From: UBA10210 sp964408425
GTDB taxonomy: Archaea; Micrarchaeota; Micrarchaeia; Norongarragalinales; Norongarragalinaceae
Assembly: GCA_964408425.1 (NCBI GenBank)
Contig: CAYOZI010000007.1
Span: forward strand, 1 to 42,519
DNA length: 42,519 nt
Direction of reading: 5' to 3'
The first letter of the stretch is position 1, and each line of letters begins with the position of its first letter. Of this stretch, positions 1 through 6,900 are shown one piece after another. The translations under genes and the position numbers were made by a program. The notes below the pieces were generated by a model, which was given only the letters and a program-made list of their open reading frames with translations, was not told the DNA's origin and did no database searches.

Positions 1-2
1 GT

Positions 3-95
3 TTCATGAAAAGCGTTTTGTTCGACGAAAAGAAAGAACGGGAAAAGGCAATAGAATTCCGCAAGGGCTTTTCCCAAGTGAAATACACTTTTTAA
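3..95 (+). CDS. C-terminal end of a gene cut by the left edge
   Basis: An open frame runs from the window edge to TAA at 93-95. It encodes about 30 residues rich in Lys, Glu and Arg. An ATG at 6-8 could in principle start a 29-residue peptide, but the frame stays open to the edge, so the tail of a longer protein is more likely. The tail is hydrophilic and gives no recognisable domain. It is followed at once by two hairpins. Function unknown. Confidence 0.4.
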   Translation, partial: FMKSVLFDEKKEREKAIEFRKGFSQVKYTF

Positions 96-149
96 TGCAG
101 AAGCGCCGCACTTCTGCAGCTATAGAAATCGGCTAAGTTGATTTCTATA
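96..149 (+). repeat. Two tandem perfect hairpins after the edge gene
   Basis: Inverted repeat one: TGCAGAAG at 96-103 and CTTCTGCA at 111-118 (8 bp, 7-nt loop). Inverted repeat two: TATAGAAATC at 121-130 and GATTTCTATA at 140-149 (10 bp, 9-nt loop). They lie directly after the stop at 95 and before the TATA box of the next gene. No long T-run follows, so they could be a processing or stability element, a terminator or a regulator site. Confidence 0.6.
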
Positions 150-157
150 TTAACAGC

Positions 158-168
158 ATTTTTAAACG
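158..168 (+). promoter_or_regulatory. TATA box of the surface protein gene
   Basis: CATTTTTAAACG is centred about 27 nt before the ATG at 190. That is the usual archaeal TATA-to-start distance, so the transcript would be leaderless. No ribosome binding site precedes the ATG. Confidence 0.5.
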
Positions 169-189
169 CCTAAACGCAGAGTATTAATC

Positions 190-2268
190 ATGAAAAACGC
201 AGTCGGATTGTTGTTTTTCCTATCAATGGTTTCGTTCGTTTTCGCTTCCTGCCCTTACTTGGACGTTTCGGCGGTTGAAAGCGCGGTTGTTGAAACTGGC
301 GTGAACGGCGTTTTCCCAATCACCGTTTCCAACACGGGACCTTCCTCCCAACTGGTTTCGCTGAACGCGAATTGCGACGTTCCCCTTTCTTGTTCCTTCT
401 CGGGGGCCCCTTACTCAACCCTCCAGCCGGGTCAGACGAAAACCTTCACGTTTTATGCGTCCAGCGAGTTTCCCGGCGGTTATTCCATTCCCCTTAGCAT
501 AAGCACGGGCACGAGCGCGAATTGCGATTCCAAGGTTTTGAGTTTGACCGTCAACTCTCCCTCCCCATCGACTCCCCCTTCAAGCGAGCCTTTCGACTTT
601 TCGTTTTACCCTATTGCAAACCAGTCTGCAAGACCTGGAGACGAGCTCGTTTACACGCTTAACGTGAAAAGCAATTTGGATTCAAAGAGCTTCGTCCGGT
701 TTTCCTCGGCAGGAGCGTTTTCCTCGACCGCTTTCTTTTCCGCCACGGACATAGACCTTCCGGCTTTGAGCGAGAAGAGCATAACCATTAAAGTGAGGAT
801 TCCTCCGGCCACGCCTTCGAACGCTTTCAGCCTGGTTTTCAACGCGCGGGCGACTACTACCGAAGGAGTGCAGTTTTACTATTCATTTCCCTCCAATGTT
901 TTCGTTTACTCCGAGCAATTGCGGTTGGCTTTGCAAAGCGAGCCGACCAACTGCACGCTCGTAAGGCACGGTTCCGACTCGGCTTGGGGCTTGAGAGTAA
1001 AGAACGAAGGCGAGGTGAACGGACCGTATTCGGTTGAAATCAACGCGAACGAAGCTTCTTCCAAGTTCATTTCCGCTTCCCCCGAATTGTTCGAGTTGAA
1101 GCAAGGGGAAACGCAAAACGTTAATGTCCAGTTCAACCCTGCGCTCTCTACGGTTTTGGACACTTACTACTACCAATTCGTTTTGAATTACGGGCAGGTT
1201 CCGGTTTTCGTGAAGGATTATTGCGTTACCGTGTGGGGCGAAGCTGCTTTCACCGCCTCGCTGCAAAGCGAGTACACCGTTCAAAGAAGCCAGGTTGAAA
1301 CCCTCCTTCCTTTCAGCGTAACCAACAACGGGACTCTAAAGCAGGATTTTGCTGTTGAAGCCTATCCTCCGTCAAAGCTGTTAGTCCAGCCGGACCCGAA
1401 ATCCTTTTCATTATCCCCCGGCCAGACGAAGACGGTTAATCTCATCGTCACCCCTTCCCTCCAACAGCCCCTTGGGAAAGTCAACTTGCCTATCGTAATC
1501 CGCACTCCGTCGGTGAGCAAGGCTTTCACCGTGAAAATAAACGTCGTCGCGCCTCCTGAGGAAAGCGGTTTGGAAATAATTCAAGAGTCGATAAGAGCAT
1601 ACTCCGGAGTGGAAACGCGGGTGTTTTTGAGCGTGAGGAACAAGCAAAACGCGGTTTTGCACGATGCGGTAGTGACGCTGGAAGGAATTGCATCTTCTTG
1701 GTATTACTCTTTGAAAACGGACTTGCCTGCAGGAGGGGTTGTAGGAATTCCGGTCGTATTCACCATTCCAGCTTCCCAATCCCCCGCTGCTGAAAGAACG
1801 AGCGCAATAGTTTCCACCTCAGAAGGCAAGGTTGTGGAAAAGGAATTGGTTTTGTTCGTCGAAATTCCTGAGAGCAAAATCGATTTTCAAGTGCAAAGCG
1901 TAAAGGTTGTTGAAGGCGAGGGCGGAAAGCAAAACGTCGTCGTTAGCATAATCGTGAGGAACACGGGGCAAAAGCCCGTTTCTGGCGTACAGGCGGTTCT
2001 TCCAACTGGTTACGCCGTATCCTCAACGCCGTCCTTGGTTTCGCTCCAGCCTGGCGAAAGCCAGGAGATGAACGTTGAAATAGAAAATGCTTTGAACGAC
2101 GTGCCGTTGACTCTCAAGGCTGCGGATGGGACTGAAAGCGAGCCTGTTGTTATACCCGTAACCGTTTCCAAACAGGGCATTCCCTGGCTGTGGGTTGCAA
2201 TAGTCGTAATGGCGATCTTGGCGTTGATTTACGTGTTTTTCGTGAGAAAGCAAGAGCAGTACGCTTGA
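190..2268 (+). CDS. Large membrane-anchored cell-surface protein with Ig-like repeats
   Basis: The 692-residue protein begins with a signal peptide (about 1-20, then SCPYLD) and ends with one membrane helix near 665-685 and a short tail (VRKQEQYA). Most of the chain therefore lies outside the cell. The ectodomain looks like several beta-sandwich modules of the NEW3/CARDB kind: repeated phrases such as VSNTGPSSQLVSL, VTNNGTLKQDF and VRNTGQKPVSG, with LQPGQTKTF, LSPGQTKTV or LQPGESQEM in the same modules. A Ser/Pro linker lies near 123-135. Family knowledge suggests an adhesive or scaffolding role, with no enzymatic motif seen. The specific function is unknown. Start chosen because a TATA box lies 27 nt upstream. 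Confidence 0.85.
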   Translation: MKNAVGLLFFLSMVSFVFASCPYLDVSAVESAVVETGVNGVFPITVSNTGPSSQLVSLNANCDVPLSCSFSGAPYSTLQPGQTKTFTFYASSEFPGGYSIPLSISTGTSANCDSKVLSLTVNSPSPSTPPSSEPFDFSFYPIANQSARPGDELVYTLNVKSNLDSKSFVRFSSAGAFSSTAFFSATDIDLPALSEKSITIKVRIPPATPSNAFSLVFNARATTTEGVQFYYSFPSNVFVYSEQLRLALQSEPTNCTLVRHGSDSAWGLRVKNEGEVNGPYSVEINANEASSKFISASPELFELKQGETQNVNVQFNPALSTVLDTYYYQFVLNYGQVPVFVKDYCVTVWGEAAFTASLQSEYTVQRSQVETLLPFSVTNNGTLKQDFAVEAYPPSKLLVQPDPKSFSLSPGQTKTVNLIVTPSLQQPLGKVNLPIVIRTPSVSKAFTVKINVVAPPEESGLEIIQESIRAYSGVETRVFLSVRNKQNAVLHDAVVTLEGIASSWYYSLKTDLPAGGVVGIPVVFTIPASQSPAAERTSAIVSTSEGKVVEKELVLFVEIPESKIDFQVQSVKVVEGEGGKQNVVVSIIVRNTGQKPVSGVQAVLPTGYAVSSTPSLVSLQPGESQEMNVEIENALNDVPLTLKAADGTESEPVVIPVTVSKQGIPWLWVAIVVMAILALIYVFFVRKQEQYA

Positions 2269-2293
2269 TTTTAAAAAAAAACGGTTAAAGCCA

Positions 2294-2305
2294 AGTTTTT
2301 TATTG
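2294..2305 (+). promoter_or_regulatory. TATA box of the cupredoxin lipoprotein gene
   Basis: AGTTTTTTATTGC lies about 28 nt before the ATG at 2328, which predicts a leaderless transcript separate from the upstream surface protein gene. Confidence 0.45.
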
Positions 2306-2327
2306 CACTCGCAAATTCTTTTTACTC

Positions 2328-2822
2328 ATGAAACTCTTTTTGGCGTTGTTGGGCGTAACCTTGCTGCTGGCGGGTTGCGTTGCGCAACAGTCTTCCCCCC
2401 CAACTGCAACCCCTTCCGTGCAAGCTTCTCCCGAACCGACCGCGTTGACCACCCCAATGCCAGACCAGACTAACGAAGAGGCTGAAGCAACACAACCTTC
2501 GGCAACAGCCTCTGTCTCGGTACAAGCCCCTTCTTCCGCCCCGCAAGTGAAAGAATTTTCCATAACCGCCAGCCAATTCGAGTTCAACCCTTCCACCATC
2601 ACCGTCAACAAGGGGGACGTGGTTAAACTAAAGCTGAAGAGCGTTGACGTGACGCACTCTTTCTCCTTGTTAGAGTTCGGCATCAACGAAGAACTCAACC
2701 CGGGCGAGGAAGTGGAAGTCGAGTTTAATGCAGATAAGGCCGGCGAATTCCGCTTCTTCTGCGCGATTTACTGCGGAAGCGGGCATACGGACATGGAAGG
2801 ACAGCTTATAGTAATAGGATAA
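2328..2822 (+). CDS. Lipoprotein with a CuA-type cupredoxin domain
   Basis: The 164-residue protein starts with a lipoprotein signal (LLLAGC, lipidated Cys17). A Ser/Thr/Pro/Ala-rich spacer runs to about 73 and is followed by a cupredoxin domain (75-164). The domain carries a full CuA ligand set as in cytochrome c oxidase subunit II: His110 (DVTHSF), then Cys145, Cys149, His153 and Met156 in CAIYCGSGHTDM. Residue 147, Glu in oxidase subunit II, is Ile here; in the oxidase that residue contributes a backbone carbonyl, so loss of the side chain need not abolish the site. There is no membrane hairpin as in true subunit II and no oxidase subunit I in the window. A lipid-anchored electron carrier or copper protein is likely. 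Confidence 0.85.
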   Translation: MKLFLALLGVTLLLAGCVAQQSSPPTATPSVQASPEPTALTTPMPDQTNEEAEATQPSATASVSVQAPSSAPQVKEFSITASQFEFNPSTITVNKGDVVKLKLKSVDVTHSFSLLEFGINEELNPGEEVEVEFNADKAGEFRFFCAIYCGSGHTDMEGQLIVIG

Positions 2823-2866
2823 CACTCCACCCCACAACCCCTACGACGCTTGACGAAGGGAATAAT

Positions 2867-2876
2867 GCTTTTATAC
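2867..2876 (+). promoter_or_regulatory. TATA box before a structured leader
   Basis: GCTTTTATAC at 2867-2876 is the best TATA-like element between the cupredoxin gene and the membrane protein gene at 2992. Initiation 25-30 nt downstream would give a leader of roughly 95 nt, long for this window. Confidence 0.35.
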
Positions 2877-2887
2877 TGCTTTTCCCG

Positions 2888-2983
2888 TTCTCAATTTAAT
2901 TTAGTTTGAGAAGCCCACCATTGCAGTGCGCTTTTCCCGAAAGGGGTTATAGCGTTATAGTGGTAAGGGTTAGCATGGGGTGA
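2888..2983 (+). promoter_or_regulatory. Potentially structured 5' leader
   Basis: Two structures can be drawn. The first is TTCTCAA at 2888-2894 with TTGAGAA at 2906-2912. The second is a nested stem: CCCACCA at 2914-2920 pairs with TGGT at 2961-2964 and GGG at 2967-2969 (2-nt bulge); CGC at 2929-2931 pairs with GCG at 2952-2954; CCC at 2936-2938 pairs with GGG at 2943-2945 around a GAAA loop. The ribosome binding site GGGGTGA (2977-2983) follows directly. No known riboswitch class is recognised. Confidence 0.3.
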
Positions 2984-2991
2984 AGAGAAAC

Positions 2992-3348
2992 ATGGCAAAA
3001 GGAAGTGACCTGCCCACGATCGGTGTTTGGGCGTTTCTCGGCGGTCTCGTCATAGCGTTTTTGGCGGGATTGTTGGGAATGACCGACTCTACCGTGGCTA
3101 TGGTGTTGGGAATCCTGGGTTTGATCGTGGGGTTCTTGAACATCGGCGACAAGGAAATACAGCATTTCCTGGTCGCGGGAATCGCGTGGCTGTTGAGCGC
3201 GTCGAGCTTGAGCTCACTGGGGGTAACCCTGTTTGGAGCTGTAATCGGCGTGTTGATAGCGGCGGTTTTCAACAACGTGTCGATATTCGTCGCGCCGGCA
3301 GTGGCAGTCGTTGCCCTGAAGGCAGTGTACGACATTTCGAAAGAGTAA
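2992..3348 (+). CDS. Small polytopic membrane protein, function unknown
   Basis: About 118 residues, nearly all hydrophobic, with four likely membrane helices (roughly 9-28, 33-52, 59-78 and 84-108) and a short charged end (YDISKE). The ATG at 2992 is preferred over the GTG at 2980 because GGGGTGA ends 8 nt before it. It has its own TATA box and potentially structured leader, and is followed by an 11-bp hairpin and T-rich tract, so it looks like a single-gene unit. A small-molecule channel or S-layer-associated protein cannot be distinguished; no family is recognised. Confidence 0.75.
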   Translation: MAKGSDLPTIGVWAFLGGLVIAFLAGLLGMTDSTVAMVLGILGLIVGFLNIGDKEIQHFLVAGIAWLLSASSLSSLGVTLFGAVIGVLIAAVFNNVSIFVAPAVAVVALKAVYDISKE

Positions 3349-3359
3349 GCACGTTATAT

Positions 3360-3401
3360 GAAAGGGCGTTAAAAAACGCCCTTTCAATCCCTTTTTTTAT
3401 T
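3360..3401 (+). terminator. Intrinsic-type terminator
   Basis: GAAAGGGCGTT at 3360-3370 and AACGCCCTTTC at 3375-3385 form a perfect 11-bp stem with an AAAA loop. A pyrimidine tract (CTTTTTTTATTTTC) follows. The stem shares its GAAAGG/CCTTTC core with hairpins after the genes ending at 5417 (+) and 39317 (-). Confidence 0.75.
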
Positions 3402-3438
3402 TTCTTCCTTTTCATTACAATTGATTCCGGTTTTTGAA

Positions 3439-3675
3439 ATGGCAGCTGAATTAGTCTGGTTCAATTTGCTTTCGTTGGCAGCGGGTTTTTTCGTCACTTT
3501 ATTGTTCGTCTGGAAAAAGCCGAAGCGAATCTGGCTTTTGGCGGCGTTGGCCGCGGTTCTTTTCCTGCTGTTTGGAATCTTTTCCATTCCGGGTTTTCTG
3601 CTTGCGTTGGGCGTGAAAGCCTTTTTTTCTGGCGTAAAACGCGAATCAAAAGGATTTAAAAAGGAGTTAAAGTAA
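3439..3675 (+). CDS. Small two-helix membrane protein, function unknown
   Basis: Starting at the ATG at 3439 gives 78 residues: two membrane helices (about 7-25 and 31-53, the second possibly continuing through FSIPGFLLALGVKAFF) and a basic tail (VKRESKGFKKELK). A TTG at 3421 would add six residues, but neither start has a clear ribosome binding site. The T-rich stretch of the upstream terminator may double as the promoter. It is directly followed by a mini-ORF and the large surface protein gene. No family is recognised. Confidence 0.6.
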   Translation: MAAELVWFNLLSLAAGFFVTLLFVWKKPKRIWLLAALAAVLFLLFGIFSIPGFLLALGVKAFFSGVKRESKGFKKELK

Positions 3676-3710
3676 TGGTTGCAATCAATATGCCTGAATC
3701 GTATTTGTAA
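3675..3710 (+). CDS. Possible 11-codon leader peptide before the surface glycoprotein
   Basis: The stop of the preceding gene overlaps an ATG as TAATG. The ATG opens MVAINMPESYL and stops at TAA 3708-3710. AAGGAG at 3661-3666 sits at a usable distance before the ATG. The mini-ORF ends 27 nt before the ATG of the glycoprotein gene, just ahead of its strong ribosome binding site. A coupling or leader peptide is possible; chance is also possible at this length. Confidence 0.25.
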   Translation: MVAINMPESYL

Positions 3711-3737
3711 AAGGCGGAAGCAAAGGAGGGGTTAGTA

Positions 3738-5417
3738 ATGAAATTGTCTGGAATGTTGTTGAGCGTAGTAGCTTTATTCGCGTTGAGCGGATTCGCTTTC
3801 GCAACGCTTGCTGGAAACGGGACTATTACTAATGTGTCTATTACTATTGCGGGCGCGAATCGTACCGTGGGCGTCAACTCCACTTATGTAATTCAACTCA
3901 ACGCTTCAGACTGGTATGGAGGGCAAGCAGTTGACATACAAAACATTTCGGTTACATTCCCGACTGGGACAGACTTGAGTACTGCTTTCATAAGCCCACA
4001 ACTGGAGGACTCTGAAACGAGTCCTCGTTCAGGTTTAGTTTCAATGTTCATCAACGCGTCTGCAAGCAACATCAACAACACAAATACGACAGTTACTGTC
4101 AGCAGCAACGTGATTAACATAGCTTTGGTTAATGCGACTAACGCCACTTTCGCAAACCATACCGATGCTTATTTCACGATTTACGTGGCAGGCGTTAACA
4201 CTACAAACAGCTTTACCAACCAGACGGCGAATGGAGAGATCGGCTTGTTTTCTATTACTGCTATCAACAGCACTAGTACCGGACAATGGGGGTCGACAAC
4301 GCAAGTAAATTATTCCCAGACCTCTACCGGCGGTAACGGCACTAACGGAACTAGCATAACTTTGGTTCCCAACTGGCCTTACAACCTTACGGCTTACTCT
4401 GGAAACACCCAGACCATGGGCGCAGGCAACCAATCCGGGGATACTCTTGGTTCCACCACTTACGCCAACATCACGGCTTTGGTTCAAGACTTGTATGGAA
4501 ACTTTGTTGCGGGAGCGAACACTTCGTTCACTTACCTGAACGAGTCGACCATGACCTCCCCGAGCGGTGGAGTTCTGAATGCCACGCTGGTTAACACTAC
4601 CATTGGCGAGGATGGTGCTGGTACTTTCTATACCAATGCTACGGGTCATGCATCAATCGGAATTCAAATGGCCAACAGCACTGCCAACGGCACTACCGTA
4701 TACAGCTGGAATGCAAGCGTACAGAATAACGGAACCAACCCGAAGCTTCACTTTACCGCAACCGCGCAAGCCAACGTCATCGACTACTATCTCTTGACGC
4801 CTTCGTCAGCCACGCCTTCGTTGAACACCCAGTTCAGCGTCGTAATCTCGTCTTACGACCAGTTCAGCAACATCAACGGAACTAGCGCTTGGACGTCTCC
4901 GAGGTTGTCCGTGAGCGCTGCAAACTGGCAGAGTTTGCTGTACAACCTGGACGGAAGCACTACGTATACCGCTTACACCGGAACAGCATTTGACTTCGGA
5001 GGCTTGTCTAGCGGAAACGACACGGTTTACTTCAAACACTCTTACAACGACGGGCTTACCTTCACAATACTGAGCGACACTAACGGAGCCACCGGAACGG
5101 GTTATGCGACCATCGTCGGAATGCAGGCTTTGTCTGGAGGAGGCGGAGGGTCGTGGAGTGGAACTACGTCAACCGCAACTCCTATTCCGACCGGAACGCC
5201 TCAGCCTACCGCAGCTCCGACAGAACCGTCTGTCGCGCCTTCGGAACCTACCGAACCGGTTGTAGCGCCTACAGTAGCTCCGACCATCGCGCCTACCGCA
5301 ACCCCCACTCCGGTTGAACAGCCGGTTGCAGGCGGAATCGACCCGATAGCGGGCGGTGCTGTCGTGATAATCGTGCTTGGGGGAGCGTACTGGTACTTCT
5401 TCATGCGCAAGCCGTAA
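3738..5417 (+). CDS. Sequon-rich stalked surface glycoprotein, possible S-layer protein
   Basis: The 559-residue protein has a signal peptide (cleavage likely after FAFA, about residue 22) and an Asn/Thr/Ser-rich ectodomain. I count about 32 Asn-X-Ser/Thr sequons, nearly all before residue 430. A Gly-rich hinge and a Thr/Pro/Ala stalk (about 480-530, many TP, AP and PT pairs) follow, then one membrane helix (GGAVVIIVLGGAYWYFF) and the tail MRKP. This is the plan of archaeal S-layer or major surface glycoproteins, where the stalk spans the space above the membrane. A strong ribosome binding site (AAAGGAGGGG, 3722-3731) and a terminator hairpin fit high expression. No PGF-type sorting motif is seen, so anchoring is probably by the helix itself. 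Confidence 0.85.
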   Translation: MKLSGMLLSVVALFALSGFAFATLAGNGTITNVSITIAGANRTVGVNSTYVIQLNASDWYGGQAVDIQNISVTFPTGTDLSTAFISPQLEDSETSPRSGLVSMFINASASNINNTNTTVTVSSNVINIALVNATNATFANHTDAYFTIYVAGVNTTNSFTNQTANGEIGLFSITAINSTSTGQWGSTTQVNYSQTSTGGNGTNGTSITLVPNWPYNLTAYSGNTQTMGAGNQSGDTLGSTTYANITALVQDLYGNFVAGANTSFTYLNESTMTSPSGGVLNATLVNTTIGEDGAGTFYTNATGHASIGIQMANSTANGTTVYSWNASVQNNGTNPKLHFTATAQANVIDYYLLTPSSATPSLNTQFSVVISSYDQFSNINGTSAWTSPRLSVSAANWQSLLYNLDGSTTYTAYTGTAFDFGGLSSGNDTVYFKHSYNDGLTFTILSDTNGATGTGYATIVGMQALSGGGGGSWSGTTSTATPIPTGTPQPTAAPTEPSVAPSEPTEPVVAPTVAPTIAPTATPTPVEQPVAGGIDPIAGGAVVIIVLGGAYWYFFMRKP

Positions 5418-5460
5418 GAAAGGACTTTGAAAAAAGCCCTTTCTCCTTTTCTTTTTTTAT
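5418..5460 (+). terminator. Intrinsic-type terminator of the surface glycoprotein gene
   Basis: GAAAGGACTT at 5418-5427 pairs with AAGCCCTTTC at 5434-5443 (10 bp with one A-C mismatch, A-rich loop) directly after the stop codon. CTTTTCTTTTTTTA follows. It is the same hairpin type as at 3360. Confidence 0.7.
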
Positions 5461-5509
5461 TTTTCTTCTTTTTTCTCTTTTCACCCTCTAGTTTCGGATT
5501 GAGTAAAGG

Positions 5510-5519
5510 CTTTTAATTT
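5510..5519 (+). promoter_or_regulatory. TATA box of the antiporter gene
   Basis: CTTTTAATTT is centred about 27 nt before the ATG at 5541, consistent with a leaderless transcript. Confidence 0.5.
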
Positions 5520-5540
5520 CAAGCAGGGTTATTTCTTCCC

Positions 5541-6881
5541 ATGATCAGGGAGCGTGTTAGAAAGGCTAGGCAGAACGTCCTGCCTTTCGCAATCGGAATA
5601 ATCGTCATCCTGGCGGTTTTGCTTTACTTTTCGGTAATACGCGCAAGCTTGTTCGGCGACGTGCCGGAAGAAAAGAGAATCTGGTTTGAAATCACGTTCC
5701 TGCTTTTAGCCGCCGTTTTGGCGGAGCTTTTGGTCGTAAGGCTTAAGCAACCCGTCGTCATGGTGTTGCTGCTTTTGGGAGTGGCGATCTCCCCTTCTTC
5801 AATTTCCATGGTTTGGCCGTTTCTCTCGGCTTTCCTCAACTCCATCATTCCCGTTTTTCCTTTGGAAGTGCCGCACTTGGTGCCTACTGAAGGAGTCGTC
5901 AGGGTTTTCGCGCAATTAGGCTCCATAATCCTCCTGTTCAAAATCGGGTTGCACTCGGAAATCCAAAGCATTTTCAACATCCGCAATTTCGCGGTTGCAT
6001 TGCTGGGAGTGCTGATCCCGTTTTTGGGCGGGTATTACTACGCGGTTTTCACTGGCGGGAGTTTCATGTACGCGGTTTTCCTGGGCGCGGCGTTGACCGC
6101 CACGAGCGTTGGAGTGACCGTAGCTGTTCTCCAGGAGTTCAGGGTTTTGGACAAGGAGTTCGCCAAAACCATTTTGGGAGCAGCAGTGCTAGACGACATT
6201 CTGGCTTTGCTCGTGCTATCGCTCGTCCAGCATATTCCCGAGGGTTTGAGCGCGCAGGCGCTGGCTCCGTTCGCCAACGTTATTTTCATAGCGTTCGTTT
6301 TCATTGCCGGAGGCATTTTCGCGGGCCAGTGGGTGGTGAAAAAGCATTTCGACAGGCTTCGCGAGGAAAAGCTTTCCAGCAAAACGCTGGTGGAAATACT
6401 GGCGTTCATGCTTTTCTACGCTTATGCCGCTGAATTCATAGGGTTGAGCGCCATCGTAGGCGCTTTCATCGCGGGTGTTACGCTGAATTACTCGAAGTTT
6501 GTGGAAAAGATTTTCGAAGCTTTCTTTCCCCTCGAAGCGTTTTTCACGCCCCTGTTCTTCATTTCGCTGGGAATGTTCGTGGATTTGGCTGCAGTGGGTC
6601 CGAACTTCCTGCCGATAGTCGCCATTTCCATGATTGCAGTAGCAACCAAGGTTTTCGGCTGCGGGGCCGGAGCGATGGCTTTCGGCTCTTCAAGAAGGGA
6701 AGCGCTGACCGTCGGATTCGGAATGGTGCCGAGGGGGGAGATAGCCTTGATCATCGGGCTGTACGGGCTGACGGCGGGGGTATTGAACGCAGGTGAATAT
6801 TCCATAATCGCCTCGATGGCTTTCTTAACCACGATAATCGTGCCTTGGGGCTTGCAAAAGCTCGTTTCTTCAAAAGGTTGA
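5541..6881 (+). CDS. CPA2-family cation/proton antiporter (Kef/NapA type)
   Basis: This 446-residue protein has about 12-13 membrane helices and exchanges Na+ or K+ for protons. Family signatures are clear: TATSVGVT at 186-193, the ion-binding Asp pair in GAAVLDDILALL (Asp218-Asp219, as in electrogenic NapA-type transporters), SAIVGAFIAGVTL, LFFISLGMFVDL and GMVPRGEIALI. There is no C-terminal TrkA-N/RCK domain, so it is not a full KefB/C channel-like protein. The Asp-Asp motif favours Na+/H+ exchange with two protons per sodium, but ion specificity cannot be read with certainty. A second membrane protein gene starts 20 nt downstream. Confidence 0.9.
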   Translation: MIRERVRKARQNVLPFAIGIIVILAVLLYFSVIRASLFGDVPEEKRIWFEITFLLLAAVLAELLVVRLKQPVVMVLLLLGVAISPSSISMVWPFLSAFLNSIIPVFPLEVPHLVPTEGVVRVFAQLGSIILLFKIGLHSEIQSIFNIRNFAVALLGVLIPFLGGYYYAVFTGGSFMYAVFLGAALTATSVGVTVAVLQEFRVLDKEFAKTILGAAVLDDILALLVLSLVQHIPEGLSAQALAPFANVIFIAFVFIAGGIFAGQWVVKKHFDRLREEKLSSKTLVEILAFMLFYAYAAEFIGLSAIVGAFIAGVTLNYSKFVEKIFEAFFPLEAFFTPLFFISLGMFVDLAAVGPNFLPIVAISMIAVATKVFGCGAGAMAFGSSRREALTVGFGMVPRGEIALIIGLYGLTAGVLNAGEYSIIASMAFLTTIIVPWGLQKLVSSKG

Positions 6882-6900
6882 GAGGGGGCTGCTGGGCGTA

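Noticed and set aside
2823..2979. Possible tRNA or small RNA gene
   Set aside because: The stems that can be drawn do not form a cloverleaf, and no T-loop GGTTCGAATCC-like box is present; treated as a leader structure instead.
4041..4649. 202-codon open frame on the - strand inside the surface glycoprotein gene
   Set aside because: It is a mirror of the low-complexity Asn/Thr/Ser coding sequence, has no ribosome binding site or promoter, and its translation shows no domain.
5164..5320. Tandem DNA repeat in the Thr/Pro stalk of the surface glycoprotein
   Set aside because: The repetition is at the amino acid level (TP, AP and PT pairs) with irregular units, typical of a glycosylated stalk and not a DNA satellite.
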